Assembly (NCBI RefSeq): GCF_021134715.1
Contig: NC_060019.1
Span: 2,790,001 to 2,854,000, forward strand
Source: Daphnia pulex
Lineage: Eukaryota; Arthropoda; Branchiopoda; Diplostraca; Daphniidae
Length of the DNA: 64,000 nucleotides
Direction: 5' to 3'
In this document: in pieces, positions 46,412-58,187 of the stretch
Numbering within the stretch: position 1 is the first letter of the stretch
How the letters are laid out: each line of letters starts with the position of its first letter
Position numbers and translations under genes: made by a program
Notes under the pieces: generated by a model
Told to the model about the DNA's origin: nothing
The model's input: only the letters and a program-made list of their open reading frames with translations
The model's database searches: none

Positions 46412-47196
46412 ATGTTTAAAGTGGTTTCCATGGCTGGACAGAATCCTACTTTAAATTCTTCCCCGACAATAATACTGGAAACACAGTTTGGAACAACTTT
46501 GCCACCCATTGACTCTATAGTCTTAACGGATCCCAATTCTGGGACCCTTGAATCCATGGAAACTGACGACGACTCTCGAACAATAAATTCAAATTCAAAC
46601 GACTTGGTAAAATGGTAATCAGCCCCCAAGAGACCAAGAACAAAACAATTAAAACCGACATTGACAGCTAAGAACTCTCGACCGTCAAAGACAGATATAG
46701 CACCAGACCCCAAAAAATAAAAAATAAATAAATAAATGGCAAAACTTAAAGTTGTATTAATTTATACGGGGGGTTTGAAGTCGGTCGAGGAACGTCAACT
46801 TCTATTTAACTTTTGCAGGGACGGCTACTTTGATATTGTGGGACTTCAAGAGTTGACTTTTCATGCTTGTCCCATTATTGAAAGTATTAGCTATCACTTG
46901 TTCACAAATTTGGGTCCCAACAAAAATGGTAGTGCCATTCTATTACGACATGGCTTGAACCATTAGCAACCTTTGCTAGATCCCGATTGAAGGCTTATCT
47001 CTATCGACTTGGAACCGTTTACATTTATAAACATCTATATGCTCCGTCGGGTAGACAAGCACGTTTGCAGATAATTTTACAAGTATCTGCTTACAACCGG
47101 TGCTTATTAGTGACCATCAGTCGATACAGTCCCAGTTTAAATGCAATCTGGATCTCCCTTGTAGAAAAAAATCCAGTACTAGTTTATGGAAATTAA
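46412..47196 (+). pseudogene. Non-LTR retrotransposon 5' fragment (ORF1 plus start of AP-endonuclease)
   Basis: A short ORF1-like frame starts at the ATG at 46412 (ETQFGTTLPP, GTLESMETDDDSRT) and continues in a second frame to about 46720. Then, after a run of TAAs, the ORF2 start at 46736 reads LKVVLIYTGGLKSVEERQLL, DIVGLQELTFHACP and LGPNKNGSAILLRHGLN. This is the N-terminal apurinic endonuclease domain of LINE ORF2, with Glu of GLQE as the metal ligand. A stop at 46964 and a frame change follow; NIYAPSGRQAR-like sequence is still visible near 47030-47065. The copy ends near 47200, so RT and the rest are absent. Confidence 0.6.
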
Positions 47197-47199
47197 ACA

Positions 47200-48230
47200 C
47201 CTTATTATTGTCTCGGAAAAAAATTTTCAGCATAAAATAACTAAATTTGTTTCATAATCCTCAAATCATCCTCTTAGGGAAGGGAATGTAGCAAATTGGC
47301 GACACTAGTTTTGTACTTACCTTCAAATCTTTACTCCAACACCAATTAAGATTGACTCGTTGAGCGAGGCACCTTCAGTTTTGCACCGGACACTGATTAT
47401 TAAATTAATGATTTTATGTACACCCATTGTATTATTATTTCCATATTTTATGTAGTAATTTTCATTTTATACGCAAGAGTTTAAGTTATATATAAATTTG
47501 TGCAATAGCATTAACTTTAGCTTGAGAATATATATATTAAAACTGCTTTTATCCATAACCATTGCATCGTTATTCATTAACGATTAACCTCAATTTTCTT
47601 TTTTAGATAAATAAAAGTCAGGTTTCCTTACACCCAACTTCCTTCTAGATCCTTTCCCAATCGCGAACACGTTTATTATTTGTTTCACATAAAATCTCCT
47701 CAATTTCTTTTAGTTCCTTCTTAACATATAAACGGTAAATGCATAGACACACTGAAAATTTAAAAAAAAATGGGTGAAACTTCCGTAACACGACACCACC
47801 CATTAGGAACAGCCAGCACATATCAACTTGAAGCAAAAATTATTTTACCAACATAGGCTGTAAAATACCACACTGGACTGCAACTTCGGGAGCACAATCT
47901 ATAACCAAAGTAAAATGAAATTATATCATCGATGGAAATGCTGTATGATAAAACAAATTATGCTACTTTATATTATTTCAAATGAAGTTAACCGATATAT
48001 TCTATGAAAACATTATCTGATACCTGTTATTGAAACGGATATTTGCAGGAAACTAGATATCTCATTTAAGATTTGTTGTTATTGCGTGGTGTAAGATTGT
48101 GCATGAAAACTTCTCTAGTTTTGCCTAAACTTTAACTTTACTAACTTCTGGACGTGGTGGACAGCACGGCTTCCAAGATTCTTCTACAAATAAATAATAG
48201 CAATTAACAATTAAATATAACAATTATGCA
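47200..48230. other. No supported gene
   Basis: AT-rich stretch with no motif or repeat that I could identify. Confidence 0.35.
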
Positions 48231-48579
48231 AACGGAGTTTACTCGACGTGCAAAAAATTCGTCACACTCACCATCACCAACCCTTCAAAAATAGAAACAT
48301 CTGCCAATCCAGCTAACATCAAAAGTCCCAACAAAGGATAATGGGGTACCTTTCTTTCAAAACCCTTCAAGTAACAGAGAAGAAGGCTATCCAGAGAACA
48401 TAATTCAGAGAACACATAATTTGGAGAACAGTTAAACAACAAATAAATCAACATACACTCAAATGGATCAACGAAGTTAGACCGCAAACAGATATAAAAA
48501 TTGAACATAATAATCATTAAAAGATTCTTCTCAGTTTGAATTTGACATTCCAATAATGGGGTCGGGGGAACCCAACAAA

Positions 48580-49620
48580 GTAATGGCATCCTAATAACGA
48601 AGGTGAAAATCTTGCCAGAAGCGGCCTTCTTGCCAGTTGAGAAGGCATAATCAATCTTCAATTTCATTCCAACAGCTTCAGCAGGGTGAACTTGCGTTCA
48701 GAGCAGGGCAGCCTTCATGGAGAAGGCGCCAGTCGTGCTGCACCAACAACTGCAAATACGTAGTTGCGTGTTTGCATGAATCCCATGACGAGGAAACCGG
48801 GAAGACCACCATGCAAGTTTATTTCCGATGGCATGAAGTATTCGTTAATATACTTGGCAATAGAGGCCTTGCCGGTGTAAGTCTCGCAGTTTTAAAATTC
48901 AACGTGGGATTCCATGCCCAAGAGTTCGTTGGTTTTTTACGAACCACTTGTCCTGTTAGGAAATTAATTCATTTGTATTTTGTCAAATAATACAACATCT
49001 AGGATTCAAAAATTAGCTTTGCGGAATTGCTCACCTAGGGTTACCAAGCTTTGGGTTCGCACTCGAAGCAAGTTTCCTTGAAGCAACAGTCTTATTGCTC
49101 GTGAATAGTTAGGGAAGGGGTTTCTCTTCGTTGGGAGTGTTTTTCTTGATTTTGCCCTAGCTGTCGGAGGGAGAGAAAAATGGTGGCGGGCAAGTGGACG
49201 CGATATCCGCGAGCCTTGATGATCCCCTGGGAAACTCTCGAGAGGATTGTAAACGATTTTGCTTGGTGACTTCCAAATCGGCCTGTATGGAGCGGCCGTG
49301 TGTGTTGGGCTGGTTAACGTTGGCATATGCAAACTGGCGGCGATTGAATCCAGGATTTCTCACGGCACCAACGGAGAGACCGACATCGTTGGTCCTTCAG
49401 CTGATGTGTTGTCCACCAAGCATGGCCATGCTGCGGTCGATTCCAAATTATGGGAGATCATCTCGGCCAATCCCTTTCCATCCACCAGTCCAGTGATTTC
49501 TTCCATGGTCATATGACGGTCGATCAAAGCGTATCTTGAGAGCGCAAAAGAACTCAACAAGATCCGTCTTCATGGGAGCATGGTGGCGAAAACAACTTTC
49601 ATGGTATTTTGTAAAAGATC
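48580..49620 (-). pseudogene. Unrecognised GC-richer coding remnant
   Basis: Both 48600-48960 and 49040-49600 have higher GC content and long frames on both strands, which is typical of former coding sequence. On the minus strand, plausible blocks are EITGLVDGKGLAEMISHNLE (49530-49400), VRNPGFNRRQFAYANVNQPN (49365-49290), ETYTGKASIAKYINEYFMPS (48885-48825) and VGMKLKIDYAFSTGKKAASG (48675-48615). The blocks lie in different frames and stops intervene. I cannot name the parent gene, and strand choice is uncertain. Confidence 0.25.
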
Positions 49621-50960
49621 CAGTGGGGTATCCAGCTTGAAGTCTTTGGGATTTAGTTTAAAAGACGGATGTAGATGGCCTGAATTGAGATTAGATTGCA
49701 AAATTGCCTAATTTTACGAAGCTATGCTGTTTACCTAAACAGCTATCAGTTCTTTAAATTTAAGATAAAGTGGAACGATTAAAAAAAATTTTATTTTCTG
49801 AGAGTAAATTATTAACTTAAATAATAAAAGTAGTGTCAAAATAGAAATGGCCCTAATCAGGGCAATGTCTTCCTAGAGAATCCCACTGTTCTACAATTCG
49901 AAGCGGTTATTTACCTAGTTTACGTGATTCCAGTCCCTCACGAGATTCATCAACTGTAGAAAGCGATGATGATTAAGCTTTCTCGTGTTATTATTTCATC
50001 ATGTTACATGTTTGTTTTTTACAAATGTTTTGATTGTTTTGCATAATACTAAAATTATTATGTGAAATACAAAGAACATTATGCACAACTTATTCTGTTT
50101 ATTTTATTATTGTCTAGATAAAGTAACGCAACTGATTCGGTAGCTTATGGCCAGGAGACGAATAGATTCCAAAACCCGTAATTTGGAAGTTTCCTGAAAA
50201 CTATCGTTGGTAGCTTCACGGCTTGGAAATTGGAAGTTTGATGGAAAATTCAATGAAGTTTTTTCAAAGCTAGACACCCTTGGTATTTACCTAATCTTTA
50301 AAGGAAGCTGTCTGGTAGGTGCCTGGTAACAACTGGTGCCGGTTAAGAGCATTCTAAAACCTAGCAGGAAAAATTTTTTAAGAATATGTGGGTTGTGGAT
50401 AAAATTCAAGTGAAATAAATCTATTGAGAACCGAAGGAAAGGAATAAATAAAAAAGTGCAGTAAATGGCATCACAAAAGAAAGAAAAAATCCTTGAACGG
50501 TAGCGAATGGAAATCAAGTCCTAGCATAGACAGACAAGACGGCACACTTAAGATAAGAAAAGACTATGAGGAATTGCCCAATCAATATTTCACTCAGAGG
50601 TAGCATAATGTCCTAGATGTAGATGAAGATGCAATCAAAGATGATGAAAGACACAGTTCTTCCGCTCCCAGATCACTCATAACCTGGGTTACAGCCCCAG
50701 TCACAATTAACCGTGTTTTGTTGGCTGAAAGGTTACCCAGTACTGGCCTGAAAGGTACCGGTCTGAAGGGACAAACTGAACGCCATACATTGTTAATTGT
50801 GTAATTAGCCTAGTTATTTATAAATTGTTTAGTTATACTTGGACGAAAATATCATTCCGTTAGGAATCACTTGAGCTACCAGACTAAACCGATAATTGTT
50901 TTCTAGTTCTCTAGTCCACCATTCACTCTGCCAATAATATGTAATTTTTGTCTTTAAACT
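49621..50960. other. No supported gene
   Basis: AT-rich, only short frames. Possibly an intron or 5' flank of the kinesin-like remnant to the right. Confidence 0.3.
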
Positions 50961-50969
50961 AAACTGTAG

Positions 50970-52950
50970 GTCCGATGTGATTACAAACCTGACAAGAAAG
51001 CAATTGAAACCGATCCTTCCCTCGCCGATGTTCTTCCATGTCTAGCTGAATCGCAGACTAGAGAAGGAATGAGATTGCATCGGTTAGAGCATAAAACTCC
51101 CAGGTAAGAAATTAAGAGTAAGGGAGAATTGTCCTGATTGACACGCACTTAATTTTCTTTTCTTTCAATAGGTACCAGTGTGAATAAATACATGTTATCT
51201 ATCGTATAAAGACCCAAACAATTTTAATCGCCACATCAGGGACAAACATAGAAACATCAATCCAGTAATCATCCATAGAATTTCATCCCGGAATGTCCAC
51301 ACAAAATCTCCTCCCAGCAAGGTTGTTTTAAAATAATTCTTTCTTAAATTAAGTCACTCAATAATTTTCATTGTAGTCTAGGGTCATTCACGACATTTCC
51401 ATCGAAGCATTGAGGGATCTGCGTAAAAAAATGGCAAATTTTGAACGAAAGGTAGGCGAAATACAAATCGAGAAAGAGGATCTTCAAGGGAAAGTGATTG
51501 AGATGGACAACACCGTGAGCTAGGTTATGAGGGAGTTGAACGAGATTAAGGGAAAGTTGAACGAATTCGAAAGAAAGGTGGGCAACCTAAAAGATAAGGA
51601 TGGCGACTAAGAACTTCAAAAATCAGCAGAAAGACGTGGAGCTCCAACAAGATAAGGCAAAATCTTAATTACTCAAATTTTAAATGCTTTATCCATGTCA
51701 AATAATTTATTTTGTGTAGACTAAACGTAGTGAGTTGGAACTCCAAATTAGAACACTTCACCATAAAGAGATGGATCGTACAGAGAAATTACGGGCATTT
51801 GTCAGAGTTCACTCTCATCAAAATGAACATGTGCCAATCGAAAAAATGAGCCTTCTCAAAGATTTGTCTGACAATACTCTTGAAGTGCCCAAAACTACAC
51901 ATAGCAGTAATACCCAAGGCAACAACCTCGGCGCTCCCGACAAAGGCAGTTTTTTACTACGCCTTTGACTTCAAGGACAAAATCCACTATTCCCGGTGTA
52001 GAGTTCCATTTTGATCGAGTTTTCTCCACCAAGGACTCTCAAGTGGAAGTGTTTATGCGTGTCAAACTCTTTTACAGTCAACTGTTAGCGGATTCGATTC
52101 CGCAATTTTTTCATATGGTCATCCTGGGTCTGGTACGACTCAAACTTATACCATTGAAGGTAAATTCTTCATTTATTTGCAAATAAATGTTAAAATTAAT
52201 TATTTTCTCTTTCTTATCAGGTGGGCCCACTGGATATGAATCCGCAGGATTGATTCCAAGCAGCGTGTAGTTTTTTTGCTGAATTTCAATCACTTAAATC
52301 AAAAGGATGGGAATTTAAATTAGAGGGTCTCTTTTTATACTTTCTTCTTTTTCTAAAACTACAGAGCCACGTTTTTCGAAACGTTTTCCACCAACGGAGA
52401 AAGGTAAGTAAAAAAAATACCTACTAGTTTTTTTTCTTCCTTCGTCGTCTACTAAACTGAACCTCAATTGGTTACCAACCCTTAACTGTTTTAATAACCC
52501 TTATCAGCTGGAATAAGTTCACCCCTGCATGGAAATCTGATGTCCACCACACCAAACTCTTTCTTATCAATACTTGGAGTGGTAAAGATTCTGTGTTTTT
52601 AAGGTTTTGTTGTTTGTTTACCTTTAACTAATGATTACACTGTCTCTTTTGTAGGCTATTGCACGATCACGTTCATCCTCTGCCATTTTTGAACGAATTC
52701 CACCTCGACAGCTAATATTATTCAGAATACTGAATTCCTTCAGCCAAACAGAATTGAGAGGGAACATGTTGCGAAGAAAGAACAAGAGCAACAGCACAAC
52801 ATGACATTTTCTTTATTGCAGACTATGACCCAGTCCAGATTTTCTCGAGTATATATGTTCTCTTTCTATACAGGTGGACCCACTGGCGCTGAATCTGCTG
52901 GACTCATTCCACGTAGTATGGTGTACATTTTAAACCAGAGAAATATCTTA
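50970..52950 (+). pseudogene. Kinesin-14 (ncd/KIFC1-like) gene remnant
   Basis: Exon-like pieces in order: about 51380-51655 is a coiled coil (LRKKMANFERKVGEIQIEKE, then ELNEIKGKLNEFERKVGNLK) with stops TAG and TAA. 51721-51966 reads ELELQIRTLHHKEMDRTEKL then LRAFVRVHS, where intact motors have IRVFCRVRP. 51985-52160 reads VEFHFDRVFSTKDSQVEVF, then in another frame SYGHPGSGTTQTYTIEG, a damaged copy of the P-loop YGQTGSGKTYTMEG. 52221-52266 reads GGPTGYESAGLIPSSV then a stop. A second copy of this last exon, GGPTGAESAGLIPRSM, lies at 52874-52921. Coiled coil before motor is the kinesin-14 order. Stops, frameshifts and loss of the P-loop Lys make it a pseudogene. Confidence 0.62.
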
Positions 52951-53394
52951 AAAGGAAAAGTATGGCAGAAATTTCGTAAAAGCTTTAAAGGATACATCCC
53001 TAAAATTCATTGGCATTTCCTTGCCCCGTACGTCCTCTTTATTTCGTCCTTTTTATCTTTCTACAGAACGGATCATTACTTCTCGAATGGATGTGAATAG
53101 ATGTTTGTTTGTGGCTCAGATGAAGTCTGCCACCAAAAATATTTTACAACCACCGATCCTGTGTGTCGTTCGTAACCTCTACACCACTGCACACCACTGC
53201 ACTTACGACCGCCATTTTTTTTACAATGTGTTTCCGGAAATTTGTGCGAGATATTGTGGTGAAAGTGCTAGTGTTTTTTTGTGTTACCTTGTGCGTTTTT
53301 TTGGTTTTATTTTCACCTCTGTGTTTTTTTTTTCAATTGTGTGTGTTTGACCACGCCACTTACGCAACCAAGCTCAAGGCCAGCCGTGATTCAC

Positions 53395-53640
53395 CACCAC
53401 CACCCCCCCCCCCCCCCAAAGATAAGACTGTTCTATCGTTGCTTGACCATTTTCCGAATGCCATTCTGCCAAATACGTTCCAATCCTCTCATCCACACAC
53501 ACACACACAGTATTATCATTGCAGTTGTGTGCGAGTGATTGCGGTGAAAGTGCCTGTGTTTGTTGTGGCACCTTGATTGTTTTTTTTACCTCTGTGTTTT
53601 TTTTCTTCAATTGTGTGTGTGACCGCCTCATTTACGCAAC
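53395..53640. repeat. Simple-sequence tracts (poly-C, CA/TG)
   Basis: Poly-C of about 14 at 53404-53417, (AC)n at about 53495-53508, and TG-rich and T-run tracts around 53205-53345 and 53560-53625. Two similar segments (53245-53350 and 53525-53635: 'gcgag..attg.ggtgaaagtgc.tgtgttt', 'cacctctgtgtttttttt') form a diverged direct repeat about 280 bp apart. Confidence 0.6.
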
Positions 53641-54177
53641 CTGTGGAAGAAATCCACTCGTTGACTTGGCTATAAAAAAGGCGGCCGTAAAAAACGAAGG
53701 GGGGATAGTATGGGTAGGTATAAACCCACTGTTAATTGAGGTGGAGTTGAATTACGTGAAAGATGAACAACAAAGAGACAAGTGAAGTGGAGGAGCTCCT
53801 GCGAAAAGAAAACGATTTTGAGGTTGCTCCAATCTGGGAAATTTAGCTATCCAAGATGACAACCTCGAACCACTCTTATTTTCAAATTCATTTTTAGGTA
53901 CGTTGTGTTATAAAAAAAAAGTCTGACGAGTAATGCAATGCTACATTTGCATACGGGATCCTCGGAAGACAAGAAATGGAGGATCACCGAGTTTCCGAAC
54001 ATACGTAAACGGTCCGTTAACGTTAAATTTAAGCAAATACAAATGTATTTTGTTTTACTTGTCAGAGTCTATCAGTGCACCTATCCAGCTGAGTGGTGCT
54101 ACTTTTCCTCAGATAGGAAGTCCAATATGGGTCGCCATTACACGATCGGCTCCTCTTGCTCCTCTGGTCTAAGTTAA
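53640..54177 (+). pseudogene. Partial paralogue of the 55.6-57.9 kb zinc-finger-like gene
   Basis: At 53645-53705 the peptide RNPLVDLAIKKAAVKN closely resembles RDPLVNEALKKVAVKN at about 57805-57850. The frame at 53938-54177 contains a Cys/His segment, YQCTYPAEWCYFSSDRKSNM then GRHY, comparable to the WCYVTCGYKRNIPKHMKDFH finger of the downstream gene. Boundaries and frames are broken, so this is a duplicated fragment rather than a gene. Confidence 0.35.
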
Positions 54178-54329
54178 GGACCAAGAAAGGGTATTATATA
54201 ATTTGTTGGATACAATTAGGTAATTTATTAAGCCTTTTCTTTGTTTACGTGTTGTTAATAATCTCGCTTCCTATTTGCAGGAATTTAGACTTGACAGCTT
54301 CTCTTCTGGAAAACAGCTTAGAGAGAGGA

Positions 54330-54488
54330 CAGTGAAATAGGACTGAAACGTAATAGGACTACGTTTTAGGACAAGTCGAAATAGGACTGCTTTTAGCAAC
54401 TGAATATTGCTAGTCCTATTTCTCCATACGAACAGTCTTATTTCTACCTTCCTGTAGTTCTATTTCTACCAGTCCTATTTCACCAGGT
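54330..54488. repeat. Small inverted repeat with AATAGGACT boxes
   Basis: GTGAAATAGGACTG near 54331 and CAGTCCTATTTCAC near 54470 face each other; several further AATAGGACT boxes and their complements (AGTCCTATT) lie between. It is a short hairpin-forming unit directly before the larger palindrome. Confidence 0.6.
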
Positions 54489-54518
54489 ACGAGATCTGGC
54501 ATCCTTATCAGTTTGCTA

Positions 54519-54805
54519 GATATACAGTCATCCGTGAAAGTTTCTTGAACAGGCAAATGGCTCTCTATGTTTTAAGTTTAATTTGACGGAAGGGATACTA
54601 CGGTGCCTACCGTACCCCCAGTATTTTGCGCCTTTTTCTCTTTTTCTTTCGTAGGTAAAGGAAGAGAAGAATATAAAGAAAAAGAGAAAAGGGCGTAAAA
54701 TATCGGGGGTACGGTAGGCACCGTAGTATCCCTTCCGTCAAATTAAACTTAAAACATAGAGAGCCATTTGCCTGTTCAAGAAACTTTCACGGATGACTGT
54801 ATATC
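54519..54805. repeat. Near-perfect 287-bp palindrome (foldback element)
   Basis: Left arm 54519 to about 54648 and right arm about 54676-54805 are reverse complements of each other with very few mismatches; the spacer is only about 27 bp. The arms begin GATATACAGTCATCCG and end in a purine/pyrimidine-rich core (CTTTTTCTCTTTTTCTTT against AAAGAAAAAGAGAAAAGG). It encodes nothing and would fold into a long hairpin. It could be a foldback MITE or the product of an inverted duplication. No clear target duplication was found. Confidence 0.88.
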
Positions 54806-55040
54806 GATATGCTAGAGCGGTGCTGAGATCCGCCACCGGTCATATACTATTCAGTCAATGAAACCATGTTAGTAATAGACCTGTTCGTTTTTAATTTGTT
54901 ACTTTTATATTTCAAAATTTTTTAAACTTTTTTTTATGAAAAGGTTGAATGCAATGATATAAATAAAGCCCATTTGTCAGAAATATCAATTTGAAATACA
55001 ATTTAAGGTGAACTTGGAAATAAGCTATTGTGTTAAAAGT

Positions 55041-55132
55041 TTCGAGTTTTACGGGACTGACGCGCAGCCCAAGCCGGCCAGAAAGGGGGTCGGACGGGGG
55101 GTATTGCACCTACCCATGGGAGAGGGGTAAGT
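55041..55132. repeat. Dispersed GC-rich repeat, copy B (inverted)
   Basis: Reverse-complement relative of 11053-11146: GAGTTTTACGGGACTGACGC ... CCCATGGGAGAGGGG. See copy A. Confidence 0.6.
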
Positions 55133-55190
55133 GAAGGGGGGTTTACCTGGACCATACCATACGGTACCATGTTTTCCCTTTTTCTTTAAG

Positions 55191-55262
55191 TCAACGGTGA
55201 TGTAATGGTAAGCCATCCGTTCTACCATGGTGGTGGACAGAAGTTCGATTCTCGGTCAAGGG
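55191..55262 (+). other. tRNA-like / SINE-like sequence with A- and B-box
   Basis: GATGTAATGGTAAGCCATC can form a 4-bp D-arm with a GG-containing loop (A-box-like), and about 35 bp further AAGTTCGATTCTC resembles a B-box/T-loop. However, the T stem pairs poorly, no proper anticodon stem forms and the acceptor ends do not match. It is best seen as a tRNA-derived SINE head or a dead tRNA. Confidence 0.3.
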
Positions 55263-55622
55263 GAGATAAATAAAAGTTAAATTTTGAAAATTTTGAATTA
55301 CAACAGCTTCAGTCACTGTAATATCAATCGGTAACATGTTGCATTATATAAGTCAATATCTAAGCTAATGAATAGCAAAAAGCTCAAAAAAGCTCAAATC
55401 AGCAATGGGGTATTGGTCATCAATTTGAGTTTCGAATCTTGTTCTATCCGATATTGAAAACTAAGTTTGAATTTTTGAAAATAAACATCGTCCAAAAGCT
55501 TCCCGCAACCACGCAATCACGCAACAATCACGCACATAGCGGCAGATGTCTAAATGAAAAAAGTTTACTTATGGAAAGCAGAATTGTAACAAGATTAGTT
55601 ACGGGAAATACTCTAAGGAAAT

Positions 55623-57894
55623 ATGTCTAACAAACTAAGTCTCTCAGTGGAAGAAATCCCTATGTATTTTGAAGATTTACCTGCTGCAGCTTCAACGCCA
55701 TTGGAGCCTTTTGCAGGAGTAGTAGACTCCATTTTAGATAAGTCAATTTGAGTTAATTTTTTCTATGAGTTTATTTTTTCCTACTTTTTTATATTTTTTG
55801 ATTTCCCCCTTTATTTTACACATGTTAAGTAGAACAACGAAAAAATGAGAAGGACGAGGAGGAGTCAACCATCAACAAAAGGTTATGCAACGAGGGGGGC
55901 GGCTCAGTGAACGTACATGCGGATGAAACATACAAAGGTATAATTTTTTTAATTTTTTTTTGTTTAAATTTAAACATAGCAATATAGGCGTTAATCTTTA
56001 TTAATTTTTATTTAAACTTATCAATTATAGAGAGGGTAGAAGAACGAATTGACGGTGAAGAAAAGGGAAAAGACGAAGAAGGTGAAGACGAAGAAGAGGA
56101 AGGCGGGTGAGATCCTGCGATTGACGGGATCGACGGATCCCAAATCTGGTTTGAAGAGGAGGAGGAGGAGATTTACCATGAGGAGCCTGAAAAATGAGGA
56201 GCATGTGAAATTGATTGAGTTGTGAATTTTTTTTCCCAAATCATTTTTTTTTCATTCAGACCGAGGATCAACAATCCATCTTATAATGATAGCTATGGCT
56301 GATGGAGAGCCACCTCACAGACATAAGCTGTTTGTCTTCATGACTCAGCAACTTGGTAGCTGTTATCGCTTTTCACAGCGTAAAGAATTTAAAAAATGGC
56401 GTGTAATGATGACGATCTTCGGTAAGTAAACCCAAAATTTTTTAATAATTAATAATTAGATTTAATTGTTATTTATTTTTATAGGAGATCCTTGGCGTAA
56501 TCAGTCTGCCATCCATGAAAATGTAGAAGAGGCGAAGGATTTTTGCGTCAGGAATTATATCACGTTCCTGTTAGAGGAAGAGATAATGAATTTGTAATTT
56601 TTTTTTTTAATTCTAAAATTTTATTTATTTTATTTATTTATATTACATTCTTAAATTAAATTATATCTTTTCTATTCTACATTCAGGAATTATCTCCCTG
56701 GAAGAGATTTTGATGACTATCAAATTTTCATCAAGGAAAACCTGCAACCGGGGGGTGGCGTATACCCCCACGTTGCACAAGTAGAATTAGACAAAGTCTT
56801 TAAAAAAAAATGTGGAAAAAAAGGGAATTTACATATCCCAAAGGATACAAGCATGCTTGCACACTGGTTGTGGACCTTCCATTTGGATTAAGTATGTTAA
56901 AATATTTTGTTTTTATTTATTTGTACATTTTTGGTAATAATGTTTTATTTCTATTTTACAGAGTACGATGTCACCATCATAGATGCGGTGAAGGACAACG
57001 CCATAACAGATGCATATCTGAAGATTTTCGAAACACTCTATCAGAGCGGAAAAATTAATGGATACGTTTTCCGCCAAAAGGAACCAGTTGCAGCTGATCA
57101 TCTACCTATTGTGACTACCAGTACTGTCACAGCAGGTGTTCAATTCTGTAGTTCCGATGTTCGTTACCGCTCCCGCCCTTTGGAGGGCTACCAAGTTATT
57201 TTCGAGGGCCCTGCAGCCAAAGATGAAAGTTTCAAGACATTGGCCAAATCGGAAGATGCATTTTTAATCGAAAAAGATAAGAAAAAGGTGGAAATGGAAG
57301 AAAAGAAGAGATTCCTATTTGTAGGAGTTTATTACATTGTAATGAATCACCATCACTTACTGATGTATTTTTTTTTTACTTTTATAGATTTCAATCAACG
57401 AATGATTAGTGTTTTAAAGCATGTTCTAACAATTTTAACGCAAATAGGCATGCTAACAAATTTCATCCAGAGGAGTTCACTGAGACTGAGGGTCCTGCTT
57501 TAAGCAAAGCAAGGTTTTACTGTTAATAACTTTGGCATTCAATTAAATTTTAGGTACGTTGTAACCTAGAAACGTCGGAGGGGGAGAAATGCGACATAAC
57601 ATTAGCGAAGGGGATTGAAGGAGAAAATGGCAATGGAGCACAGACTAGCAGTGCATACAACGTAAAGGATCCGATATCCTTTATCACCATTTCAACACAT
57701 TTTTTTTTACAGATTGGTGTTATGTTACATGTGGTTACAAACGTAATATTCCAAAACACATGAAAGATTTTCATCCTGAAGAATATGTGAGTAAAACGAA
57801 GAGGGATCCACTTGTCAATGAGGCTCTTAAAAAGGTGGCCGTCAAAAACCCCACAAAAATCCAATTGGTGACGTGGGTATAATTGGGGTTTATG
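55623..57894 (+). CDS. Multi-exon gene of unknown family with C2H2/BED-like '-HPEE' modules
   Basis: Start ATG at 55623 (MSNKLSLSVEEIPMYFEDLP). Exon-like blocks with GT/AG borders: about 55623-55740, 55830-55936, 56030-56109 (very acidic), 56250-56421, 56486-56595, 56687-56890, 56962-57320, 57389-57510, 57554-57662 and 57714-57890. Recognisable phrases: HRHKLFVFMTQQLGSCYRFS, RDFDDYQIFIKENLQPGGGV, TLVVDLPFGLKYDVTIIDAV, ITDAYLKIFETLYQSGKING. Near the end come two Cys/His modules, one ending ANRHANKFHPEEF and one reading WCYVTCGYKRNIPKHM then KDFHPEEY. A run of nine A at about 56803-56811 forces a frame change between KVFKK and the YPKGYKH part. Family not recognised; a partial copy lies at 53640-54177. 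Confidence 0.45.
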
Positions 57895-58187
57895 GGTAAA
57901 ATTCATTGTTCTTGTCCCGTACGTCCTTTTTATTTTTATTTCCCCCTTCATAAATCAGGAAATTAAGGGGAGGGAGAGCGAAAGACAGCGATCTGTCGAT
58001 GTGAGAGCTGGACGTGGTCTGCCGTTTCTACTTTCTAGAACAAAGAAAATGTGATTTTTAAAAATTGGGGGTTGAGAAAGGGTTGCAAAAAATGAGGGGG
58101 GGTGCAACATTGCAACATAAATTTTTGTAAGAAAATTTGGCAGGCAGGCACGTAGACGTGTACGGCCATAATAGCTATAGACTTCTG

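Noticed and set aside
53836-53875. Possible third copy of the TIR of element 2 (CCAAGATGACAACCTCGAACC)
   Set aside because: Only about 20 bp match the TIR, there is no poly-C/TATA end and no partner, so chance similarity cannot be excluded.
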